Shown here piece by piece: positions 24,790 through 31,921 of a stretch of 53,172 bases of DNA (the first letter of the stretch is position 1; the number at the start of each line of letters is the position of its first letter). Below the pieces are notes generated by a model that saw nothing but the letters and a program-made list of their open reading frames with translations, made no database searches and was not told where the DNA came from. Source of the stretch: Pseudomonadota bacterium (GTDB lineage: Bacteria; Pseudomonadota; Gammaproteobacteria; Burkholderiales; Thiobacillaceae). Made by a program: the position numbers and the translations under genes. The stretch covers positions 1-53,172 of the forward strand of contig JAUYET010000011.1 of the NCBI GenBank assembly GCA_030691265.1, given 5' to 3'.

Positions 24790-25884
24790 ATGAAATCCAT
24801 TCTGATCTGGGACCTGCCCCTGCGGCTCTTCCACTGGCTGTTCGCCGCCAGCTTTGTCGGCGCCTGGCTGACGGCCGAATCCGACGCATGGCTGTCACTG
24901 CACATCTTCCTCGGCTATCTCATGCTCGGTCTGATCGGCTTCCGTCTGGTCTGGGGCCTGGCCGGCAGCCGCTACGCGCGCTTTTCCACTTTCCTTTACG
25001 GCCCCCGCGCCGGTCTGGCTTATCTGCGCCAAGCCATTACGGGCAGCGCGGCACGCCATCTCGGCCACAACCCGGCGGGCAGCCAGGCGGTGTTTCTTCT
25101 ACTCGGGCTGGGCCTGCTGGTGGGACTCTCCGGCCTGTTCGTGCAAGGCGGCGAAGAACAGCATGGCGCGGCGGCCGGCCTGTTCGGCTACGCGGTCGGC
25201 CAGGCGATCAAGCAAGGCCATGAAATCCTCGCCAGCCTGATGCTCCTGGTGGTGTTCGGCCACCTGGCCGGCGTCGCGCTGGAAAGCTGGCTGCACCGCG
25301 AGAACCTGGCGCGTTCGATGCTGACCGGCAGGAAACAGGCCGAATCCGCTACGCCCGCCGCGCGTCCCCACTTCCTGGTCGCCGGCCTGTTGCTGATCGC
25401 CGTGGCCGGATTTGCCGCCTGGTGGTTCCACTACCGCATCGCCGACTCGGGCATCGCCTTCGTCGGCAAGAAACTGCCCGCGAGCGCCCTCTGGCAAGAG
25501 GAGTGCGGCAGTTGCCACCAGGCTTTCCATCCCAGCCTGCTGCCGGCGCGTTCCTGGCGCAGCCTGATGGCGCAACAGGATCGCCACTTCGGCGACGATC
25601 TCGGCCTGGACGCCGCCACGTTGGCCGAATTGCTCGCCTACGCCGTGCCCAACGCCGCCGAACAGGGCGCCACCGAAGCCGCCTGGAAGATCAATCGTTC
25701 CGTGCCGGCGAACGCCACGCCGCTGCGCATCACGGAAACGCCGTACTGGCTCAAGAAACACCGCGAGATTGCCGCCGCCGACTGGAAAAACCCCAAGGTG
25801 AAGAGCAAAGCCAACTGCACCGCCTGCCATCTGGATGCCGAAGCCGGCGCCTACGAGGATGCGGCGATGCGGATTCCGAGGTGA
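24790..25884 (+). CDS. Cytochrome b561 fused to a dihaem cytochrome c domain
   Basis: The 364-residue product has an N-terminal b561 part (residues about 1-190): IWDLPLRLFHWLFAASF, SLHIFLGYLMLGLIGFRLVWG and QGHEILASLMLLVVFGHLAG supply the membrane helices and the b-haem histidines. After another membrane helix (about 196-215) comes a periplasmic DHC domain with CGSCH and CTACH and the same PLRITET(T/P)..(F/L)KKH pattern as the preceding gene. The fusion would carry electrons from quinol to c-haems in one polypeptide and on to the separate DHC and SHP. Start chosen at the ATG beginning MKSILIWDLP. Confidence 0.92.
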   Translation: MKSILIWDLPLRLFHWLFAASFVGAWLTAESDAWLSLHIFLGYLMLGLIGFRLVWGLAGSRYARFSTFLYGPRAGLAYLRQAITGSAARHLGHNPAGSQAVFLLLGLGLLVGLSGLFVQGGEEQHGAAAGLFGYAVGQAIKQGHEILASLMLLVVFGHLAGVALESWLHRENLARSMLTGRKQAESATPAARPHFLVAGLLLIAVAGFAAWWFHYRIADSGIAFVGKKLPASALWQEECGSCHQAFHPSLLPARSWRSLMAQQDRHFGDDLGLDAATLAELLAYAVPNAAEQGATEAAWKINRSVPANATPLRITETPYWLKKHREIAAADWKNPKVKSKANCTACHLDAEAGAYEDAAMRIPR

Positions 25885-25933
25885 AGTGAGCGCGCGGGCT
25901 GGCTAACGTGCTGACTTGTGTCGTTCAATGCAC

Positions 25934-25972
25934 CTAGCAGGCTGCCGGATTTTGGAATCCGTCGGCTGCTAG
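25934..25972 (+). promoter_or_regulatory. Hairpin in the leader of the response regulator gene
   Basis: CTAGCAG...CCGGATT pairs with AATCCG...CTGCTAG around a TTGG loop, with a small internal bulge. It ends 14 bases before the ATG, next to AAAGGAG. It could be a regulatory leader structure, the end of the cytochrome operon transcript, or a repeat copy. Confidence 0.45.
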
Positions 25973-25986
25973 ATAAAGGAGTAGCG

Positions 25987-26649
25987 ATGCGCATCCTGCT
26001 GGTTGAAGACGACGCCCTGCTCGGCGATGGCCTGCGCGCCGGGCTGATGCTGGACGGTTATGGCGTGGACTGGGCGCGCGACGGCGAGGCGGCGCGCCTG
26101 GCCTGGCTGGCCGAGGACTACGACGCCTGCGTGCTGGATCTGGGCCTGCCGCGGCGCGATGGCCTGGCCGTGCTCAAGGAAGTGCGCGCACACGGCAAGC
26201 GTACCCCGGTGCTCATCCTCACCGCGCGCGACACCACTGCCGACAAGGTGGCCGGCCTCGATGCCGGCGCCGACGACTACCTGCTGAAACCGTTCGAACT
26301 GGCGGAACTGCACGCTCGCCTGCGCGCCCTGCTGCGCCGCGCCTCGGGGTCTGCGGCGCCGCTGCTGCGGCATGGCGATCTGGCCCTGGACCCGGCGGCG
26401 CGGCGCGTCACTCTGGCCGATGCGACTATCACGCTGTCGGCGCGGGAATATGCGCTGCTGCACGACCTCATCACTCACCCGGGCCATATCCGCTCGCGCC
26501 AGGAGCTGGAAGGCGGCCTGTATGCCTGGGGCGAGGAAGTGGAAAGCAACACCGTCGAGGTCTATATCCATCACCTGCGCAAGAAGATCGGCGCGGACAT
26601 GATCCGCACCGTGCGCGGCCTGGGTTATGTGCTGGGAGAGTCACCGTGA
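25987..26649 (+). CDS. OmpR/QseB-type response regulator
   Basis: The 220-residue product has a receiver domain with the acidic pair (VEDD), phospho-acceptor Asp51 in CVLDLGLPRRDG, the Thr in LILTARD and Lys in LLKPFE, then a winged-helix DNA-binding domain ending VRGLGYVLGES. The layout and length fit the QseB/PmrA branch. It overlaps the histidine kinase gene and follows the cytochrome genes, which are its likely targets; that link is inference from position. Confidence 0.93.
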   Translation: MRILLVEDDALLGDGLRAGLMLDGYGVDWARDGEAARLAWLAEDYDACVLDLGLPRRDGLAVLKEVRAHGKRTPVLILTARDTTADKVAGLDAGADDYLLKPFELAELHARLRALLRRASGSAAPLLRHGDLALDPAARRVTLADATITLSAREYALLHDLITHPGHIRSRQELEGGLYAWGEEVESNTVEVYIHHLRKKIGADMIRTVRGLGYVLGESP

Positions 26650-27968
26650 ACTCGCTGCGCGCGCGTCTTCTCGCCATGCTGCTGGCCGTCACCGCATCGA
26701 TCTGGCTGGCCGCCGCTGGATGGAGCTACCGCGACGCCCGTCACGAAGCCGAGGAAATGCTGGATGCCCAACTGGCGCAATCGGCGCATTTGCTGCTGGC
26801 GCAGACCCGGCACGAACTGATCGATGAGGCGGAGAGCCATATCGCCAGCTTCGAGGCGCACGACGAACGGGAACTGCACCCCTACGAACAGAAACTCGCG
26901 TTTCGCATTCGCAACCGGCAGGGCCGAGTCCTGCTCGCCTCCACCACGCCGCCGCCCGCCATTCCGAACAGCACCCACGGCTATGCCGATATTCACGCCG
27001 ATGGCCAGGGCTGGCGCGTACTGGTCAGCGAGAACAGCGGCCTGCGTGTGGAAGTCGCGCAATCCCTGAGCATCCGCGACGAACTGGCGCGCGACGTCGC
27101 CTCGCACCTCGCGTTTCCGGTCATTCTGGTGCTGCCCTTGCTCGGCGGCCTGATCTACCTGGTGCTGGGACGCGCCCTGCGTCCGCTCGACGACCTGGCC
27201 GGCAAGATGGCCAGCCGCACCGCAGCCAACCTGACGCCGGTGGAATGCGCCGGCTTGCCGCGCGAAGTGCTACCGCTGGCAACCGCCCTGAACAGCCTGC
27301 TCGAACGCCTCGATCATGCCCTCGACAGCGAACGCCGCTTCACCGCCGACGCCGCGCATGAACTGCGCACCCCGCTCGCCGCCATCCAGATCCAGGCGCA
27401 GGTCGCACTTGCCAGCCACAACGAGGACGCCCGCGCGCACGCCATCGAACAGGTGCTTGCCGGCACCCGGCGCGCTACCCGTCTGGTCGAACAGCTACTC
27501 CGCCTGGCCCGCCTCGACCCCCTGGCCGGCCTGCCCGCCGCGCAGCCGATCGAACTCGCCGAATTCGCCCGCCAGGTGGTGGAAGACCTTTATCTGGACA
27601 CAACACGGGTGCGTGTGGAGTCCGTGGCAAACGTCACGATTTCCGGCGACCCCGACCTCCTGCGTGTGGCCGTGCGCAACCTGCTCGACAACGCCCTGCG
27701 CTACAGCCCGCCGGATGACCGCATCACGCTAGGCGTGAGCCAGGAAAATGGCGTCCCGCGCCTGTGGGTGGAAGACAACGGCCCGGGCGTGCCGGCAGCA
27801 GAACTGCCGCGTCTGTCCGAGCGTTTCTATCGCGGCAACGAAGTCACCCAGGCAGGCAACGGCCTGGGGCTCGCCATCGTCGCCCGCATCGCGCAACTGC
27901 ACGGCGCCCGGCTGAGCCTGGAAAACCGCAACGAAGGCGGCTTGCGCGCGATGCTGGCGTGGGGGTGA
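26646..27968 (+). CDS. QseC-type sensor histidine kinase
   Basis: The 440-residue product starts at a GTG that overlaps the regulator stop (GTGA). It has two membrane helices (about residues 8-28 and 153-175) around a periplasmic sensor of about 120 residues with PYEQKLAFRIRNRQGRVL, then HAMP-like, the H-box FTADAAHELRTPLAAI, the N-box RNLLDNALRYSPP, and the G-boxes VEDNGPGVP and GNGLGLAIV. It pairs with the regulator at 25987. The signal is unknown. Confidence 0.93.
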   Translation: MNSLRARLLAMLLAVTASIWLAAAGWSYRDARHEAEEMLDAQLAQSAHLLLAQTRHELIDEAESHIASFEAHDERELHPYEQKLAFRIRNRQGRVLLASTTPPPAIPNSTHGYADIHADGQGWRVLVSENSGLRVEVAQSLSIRDELARDVASHLAFPVILVLPLLGGLIYLVLGRALRPLDDLAGKMASRTAANLTPVECAGLPREVLPLATALNSLLERLDHALDSERRFTADAAHELRTPLAAIQIQAQVALASHNEDARAHAIEQVLAGTRRATRLVEQLLRLARLDPLAGLPAAQPIELAEFARQVVEDLYLDTTRVRVESVANVTISGDPDLLRVAVRNLLDNALRYSPPDDRITLGVSQENGVPRLWVEDNGPGVPAAELPRLSERFYRGNEVTQAGNGLGLAIVARIAQLHGARLSLENRNEGGLRAMLAWG

Positions 27969-28087
27969 TCGTCGGCGCGGCTTACAAATAAATACATTCG
28001 CGAAACGGACCGGTTACATCTACCTGCTGTAATGGAATCGTCGCGAGTAGCGATGAACTTTTAACTCACCTGAACAAGGAGGCAATC

Positions 28088-28414
28088 ATGTTGAAAAGAA
28101 CTTTGACTCTGTCCGCGCTGAGTGGCGCCCTGGCGCTTTCCATCGGCCTGGCCCTGGCCGCCGAGCCGGCAGTCGCGCCTGCGAAAGAGCAGGTCTACGG
28201 CAGCCAGTTGATGACGCCGAAAGATCGCGCCGTGCACCGCGCCAAACTGCGCGCCGCGAAAACCGCCGAGGAAAAAGCGCAGATCCGCGCGGAACAACAC
28301 GAACGCATGCAGGAACGCGCCCAGCAACTTGGCGTAACAGTCCCGGAAACCCCGCCGGCCATGGGCGGCGGCATGGGCCCGGGGCCGGGAAGCGGTGGCG
28401 GACGTAACCGCTGA
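28088..28414 (+). CDS. Small exported Arg/Glu/Gln-rich protein
   Basis: The 108-residue product has a signal peptide (cleavage after ALAA), a [21 protein letters not shown] motif, a charged helix rich in E, R and Q, and a flexible Gly/Pro/Met-rich end. An AAGGAGG site is placed ideally before the ATG. Similar small periplasmic proteins occur next to two-component systems in Betaproteobacteria; no biochemical role is known to me. It may be a target or modulator of the adjacent QseBC-like pair. Confidence 0.75.
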   Translation: MLKRTLTLSALSGALALSIGLALAAEPAVAPAKEQVYGSQLMTPKDRAVHRAKLRAAKTAEEKAQIRAEQHERMQERAQQLGVTVPETPPAMGGGMGPGPGSGGGRNR

Positions 28415-28421
28415 GCGTCGC

Positions 28422-28453
28422 GCGGGAACTCCGGACCTGGACGGAGTTCCCGC
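28422..28453. terminator. Perfect 12-bp hairpin after the small exported gene
   Basis: GCGGGAACTCCG and CGGAGTTCCCGC pair perfectly around an 8-base loop. There is no T-run, so a Rho-independent role is uncertain. The next gene starts 84 bp later. Confidence 0.5.
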
Positions 28454-28536
28454 ATCGGACGCCGCCGACGCGGGGCGCAAAGGCGCGCGTTCGCGTCGAT
28501 AATGCGCCGGCCGAGAAATCGTCTGGAGCCGTTGAA

Positions 28537-30219
28537 TTGAATTCCCCTGCGTCCCAATACATCGTGCCGGTCCTCGCCGGCGGCGGCACCCGCTTGCCGG
28601 CGCATGTCGGCGTGATGACCGCGCTGCGCGACATGAATTACGGTTACCGGCACATCGTCGGCGTCTCCGGCGGCAGCGTGGTGGCGGCGCTGGCGGCATT
28701 CGGCAAGACACCGGAAACCATGCGGCAGCTCTTCCGCGATGTCGATTTCAGCCAGTTTCGCGGCTATTCGCTGCTCAATCTGCTGCTGCACGGCGGCTTG
28801 TCGAACGGCAAGCGATTCGAGCGCTGGCTGGCGGGGGAAATCGACGGCGCCTGTTTCAAAGATTGCGAAGTCGATCTGCATGTTGTGGCGACCGATGTGC
28901 GTTCCGGTCAGCCCGTCATCTTCAACCGCAAGAACACGCCGGATATGTCGGTGGCGCGGGCGGTGCTCTATTCCATCTCGATCCCGCTGCTGTTTCAGTT
29001 CCACCATCATGGTCGGCATGTGATGGTGGACGGCAGCATCATCGCCGAGGAGAGCTTGTTCCGCGACTGGGCGGGTGACCGCACGCCGGTGTTCTGCTTC
29101 CGCCTGCGCGACAACCGGGTCGCGGCGGAACATTTTTCGCGACGCATCCTGCCGGTGGCGGATTACCTGTTCATGCTGATGCGCACCTTCATGAGCACGC
29201 TGTCGCGCGAATACATGACCGACGCGCTCTGGCTGAATACCGTGCTGATCGAGACGGAAGGCATGTCGCCGCTGGAGTTCCGCATGACGCCGGGGCAAAA
29301 GAACAGCCTGTTCGACTCCGGCTACAACACCACGCGCGATTATTTGCCCGCGAAACTGGCACGCCAGACCGCGGGCCGAACCACCCCCCTTTACCGGAGT
29401 CCTCTCTTGAACGCCCACACCCTCGTCCCCGAAGAACACTACATCCAGAAAGAGCCGTATTACGAAGCGGTCGGCAATGAAATCGCCATCTTCGAAGCGG
29501 CCTACAAACACAAACTGCCGATCCTGCTGAAAGGCCCGACCGGCTGCGGCAAGACCCGCTTCATGGAATACATGGCCTGGCGGCTGCGGCGGCCGTTGAT
29601 CACCGTCTCCTGCCATGACGACCTCACCGCCTCCGACCTGGTCGGCCGCTATCTGGTCAAGGGCGGCGAAACCGTCTGGGTCGATGGCCCGCTCACCCGC
29701 GCGGTGCGCGTCGGCGGCATCTGTTATCTGGATGAGGTCGTCGAAGCGCGCAAAGACACCATGGTCGTCATCCACCCGCTGGCCGACGACCGCCGCACCT
29801 TGCCGATGGAAAAACTCGGCCAGTTGCTGGAAGCCTCCGACGACTTCTGCCTCGCCATTTCCTACAACCCCGGCTACCAGAGCGTGCTGAAAGACCTCAA
29901 ACAATCGACCCGGCAACGTTTCGTCGCGCTGGAATTCGACTACCCGGCAGCCGAACTGGAACGCAAGATCGTCGCCACCGAATCCGGCGTCGATGCCGCC
30001 CTGGCGGAAAAACTGGTCAAGTTCGCCCAGATGACCCGCAACCTGAAAGGCAGCGGCCTGGAAGAAGGCGCATCCACGCGTTTGTTGGTGCACGCCGGCA
30101 AACTCATCAAGGGCGGCATCGACCCGGTTACCGCCTGCCGCAGCGCGGTGGCGCAAGCGGTGACGGACGACGGCGACATGCTGGCGGCGATCCAGGAGTT
30201 GTCTTCGTCGTTGTTCTGA
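28537..30219 (+). CDS. Patatin-like phospholipase fused to a CbbQ/NorQ-type MoxR AAA+ ATPase
   Basis: A single frame of 560 codons starts at TTG 28537, with GGAG upstream. Residues about 8-280 are a patatin-like phospholipase: the oxyanion loop GGGTR, the nucleophile elbow GVSGGS and the catalytic Asp in VDGS. From residue 291 the sequence is a full CbbQ/NirQ/NorQ ATPase: Walker A GPTGCGKT (about 333-340), Walker B ICYLDEV and sensor SYNPGYQS. The C-terminal part alone would be 270 residues, the normal CbbQ length, and begins at a TTG codon (29407) preceded by GGAG eight bases upstream. So either a true fusion or two products from one frame is made. CbbQ acts with a VWA partner to remodel Rubisco or NO reductase; its partner here is at 35912. 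Confidence 0.9.
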   Translation: MNSPASQYIVPVLAGGGTRLPAHVGVMTALRDMNYGYRHIVGVSGGSVVAALAAFGKTPETMRQLFRDVDFSQFRGYSLLNLLLHGGLSNGKRFERWLAGEIDGACFKDCEVDLHVVATDVRSGQPVIFNRKNTPDMSVARAVLYSISIPLLFQFHHHGRHVMVDGSIIAEESLFRDWAGDRTPVFCFRLRDNRVAAEHFSRRILPVADYLFMLMRTFMSTLSREYMTDALWLNTVLIETEGMSPLEFRMTPGQKNSLFDSGYNTTRDYLPAKLARQTAGRTTPLYRSPLLNAHTLVPEEHYIQKEPYYEAVGNEIAIFEAAYKHKLPILLKGPTGCGKTRFMEYMAWRLRRPLITVSCHDDLTASDLVGRYLVKGGETVWVDGPLTRAVRVGGICYLDEVVEARKDTMVVIHPLADDRRTLPMEKLGQLLEASDDFCLAISYNPGYQSVLKDLKQSTRQRFVALEFDYPAAELERKIVATESGVDAALAEKLVKFAQMTRNLKGSGLEEGASTRLLVHAGKLIKGGIDPVTACRSAVAQAVTDDGDMLAAIQELSSSLF

Positions 30220-30261
30220 GCGCGGGCCATCCACGTCACTCCGTTAAGCTACACTACACGC

Positions 30262-30540
30262 ATGATCAAGAGCTTCAGGCATCGCGGCATCAAAGCCTTT
30301 TTCGAGACCGGCAGCAAGGCAGGCATACAGCCCGACCACGCCGCTCGCCTCGGCCGCCAATTGAAGCATCTCGATCGGGCAAAACAACCGGATGACATGA
30401 ACATTCCAGGTTGGCGGCTGCATCCGCTGACAGGCAATCTGAAAGGCCAATGGTCAATCATGGTGAATGGCAATTGGCGTATCACATTCGCATTCGAAGG
30501 GGCCGATGCCGTTTTGGTTGATTATCAGGACTACCACTAG
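30262..30540 (+). CDS. higB: HigB-type mRNA interferase toxin
   Basis: The 92-residue product has the RelE/HigB fold pattern: FRHRGIKAFFETGSKAGI, a central NIPGWRLHPLTGNLKGQWSI segment and NWRITFAFEGADAVLVDYQDYH at the end. It degrades mRNA on the ribosome when free. It precedes its antitoxin gene by 9 bp, the toxin-first order of higBA modules. The frame is intact. Confidence 0.95.
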   Translation: MIKSFRHRGIKAFFETGSKAGIQPDHAARLGRQLKHLDRAKQPDDMNIPGWRLHPLTGNLKGQWSIMVNGNWRITFAFEGADAVLVDYQDYH

Positions 30541-30549
30541 GAGCAAGCG

Positions 30550-30858
30550 ATGAGCCGCATGTTCAATCCCCCGCACCCCGGCGCGACGCTGCGCGAAGAC
30601 ATACTCCCGGCCTTGGGGCTGACCGTAACCGACGCGGCAAGGCAACTGGGCATCACCCGCACCGCGCTGTCACGCATCCTCAACGAACACGCCGGTATAT
30701 CTCCGGAAATGGCGCTGCGCATCGAATCCTGGCTCGGTCCTGAACGCGGCGGTCGCGCTGAAATCTGGCTCGGCATGCAGATGGACCATGACTTGTGGAT
30801 GACCGAACAGCGTCCTGCGCCACCAGTGGAACGTGCGCCGGAGTTGTTGGCGGCATAG
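30550..30858 (+). CDS. higA: HigA-type antitoxin
   Basis: The 102-residue product is an XRE-type helix-turn-helix protein: PPHPGATLREDILPALGLTVTDAARQLGITRTALSRILNEHAGISPEMALRIE is the classical HigA arrangement, here shown only to identify its DNA-binding helices at about residues 28-50. It should neutralise HigB and repress the operon. It follows the toxin gene by 9 bp, with AGGAGCAAGCG before the ATG. Confidence 0.95.
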   Translation: MSRMFNPPHPGATLREDILPALGLTVTDAARQLGITRTALSRILNEHAGISPEMALRIESWLGPERGGRAEIWLGMQMDHDLWMTEQRPAPPVERAPELLAA

Positions 30859-30862
30859 CGCG

Positions 30863-30950
30863 GTAGGGTGCAATAAGCGCAGCGCATTGCACCATCACAG
30901 GTGCGAGCAGATGAACATTCGGCGCAATGCCCGCAGGTTTTGCGCCCTAC
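30863..30950 (+). repeat. Palindromic repeat, family D, copy 1
   Basis: The outer arms are GTAGGGTGCAATAAGCG and a diverged counterpart ending TTTTGCGCCCTAC, with inner GGCGCAATGCCCG. The same unit occurs at 51891-51970 in the opposite orientation. Confidence 0.88.
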
Positions 30951-30954
30951 GTAG

Positions 30955-31315
30955 CTATTCGTGTATCACCAAGGCATCTCGATTGAGTTCCACGAAGCGA
31001 TGCATGCCAAACGCCGCCTCGATGCGTGCGAAATTCCGCCGCACCAGCATTTCCAATTCGGCATTGGCGATGTTTCCCGTGGCGACCAGAAGCAGGCTGG
31101 ATGGCTGCCCAGCAAGCAGAAACGACTGCACGAAATCATCATCCTTGGTCACCACGATACGCTGCTCACGACTGGCGCAAGCAATCACTTCGGCATCCGG
31201 CGTACGATTGCCCGCTGGCAAATCCAGCGTGTGCTTCGCGTCATGCCCGGTCTCGGAGAGCCAAAGCGCCATGCGCCATGCGTCATGGCAACTGCGCATC
31301 GACCAGGAATCTCAT
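30955..31315 (-). pseudogene. DUF5615 PIN-like toxin gene, frameshifted near its start
   Basis: A start ATG at 31315 overlaps the DUF433 stop by four bases and encodes MRFLVDAQLP, the usual N-terminus of DUF5615 proteins, but then a TGA at 31285-31283 stops it. The rest of the family pattern (LWLSETGHDAKHTLDL, DAEVIACASREQRIVVTKDDDF) continues in another frame to 30955. A short tandem GCATGGC duplication lies at the junction and is the likely cause. An alternative ATG at 31299 reads the long frame but would make an unusual start (MRSCHDAWRM). The partner DUF433 gene is intact. Confidence 0.75.
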
Positions 31316-31536
31316 GCCGCCAGTCGCTCCATTTGTTTTACATGCGCCAGACGAGCGGCGTAGGACAACACAGCGAGGATGTCTTCACGTTCCAGATCCT
31401 CGTAGTCGGCCAGAATTTCCTCGGTACTCATGCCTGCCGCCAGCCATTCCAGCACGCCCTCGACCGGGTAGCGCAAGCCGCGGATGCAGGGTTTCCCGTG
31501 GCAAATGGCCGGGTCCATCGTGATACGTTCGTTCAT
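31312..31536 (-). CDS. DUF433 antitoxin-like protein
   Basis: The 74-residue product begins MNERITMDPAICHGKPCIRG, the standard DUF433 N-terminus, and ends in a helix-turn-helix-like LADYEDLEREDILAVLSYAARLA. I start at 31536 because GGAGAACTGCA stands directly before that ATG. DUF433 proteins are paired with DUF5615 PIN-like toxins as putative toxin-antitoxin modules; here the partner is frameshifted. Confidence 0.88.
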   Translation of the reverse strand: MNERITMDPAICHGKPCIRGLRYPVEGVLEWLAAGMSTEEILADYEDLEREDILAVLSYAARLAHVKQMERLAA

Positions 31537-31747
31537 TGCAGTTCTCCAGTCACAGTGGAATTTGGGCAGCGGATCAAACAAAGACGAAATTACGCTGCAA
31601 AACCTGGCAAAAAGCATCCATAACATTGATTTGCAACAGAATACCTCCTGTTTCCTATGCACATTATGTTACGTCGAAGAGATTCTCTTTGAACTCGCAC
31701 CAGTGAATTAAGCCTGGCCCAGAGCAGCCGCGCGTGGTTTGTAGTTT

Positions 31748-31837
31748 GTAGGATGGGCAAAGCGCAGCGGATGCCTTGGCGGCGGGTTTTGCCGCTTAGG
31801 CATCCGGCGTGCCGAGAACTGGTGCAGCGTGCCCATC
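31748..31837. repeat. Diverged palindromic repeat in the gap before the caspase gene
   Basis: GTAGGATGGGCAAAGCGCAGC and GCAGCGTGCCCATC form imperfect arms resembling family A. The insert between them holds GCGTGCCGAGAACTGGTGCAGC, also found with one change at 35464-35485. The rest of the 385-bp gap (31537-31747 and 31838-31921) shows no gene that I can support. Confidence 0.65.
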
Positions 31838-31921
31838 AACGCGCCGAGAACGATGCACCCGCCAGGGTTTGAACCGCCACAAACTTTAGCGACAATGCGG
31901 CGACATTCCTGGGAGAAAACC

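Noticed and set aside
30863-30950. CRISPR array
   Set aside because: The palindromic repeats are dispersed single units or pairs, without regular spacers or cas genes.
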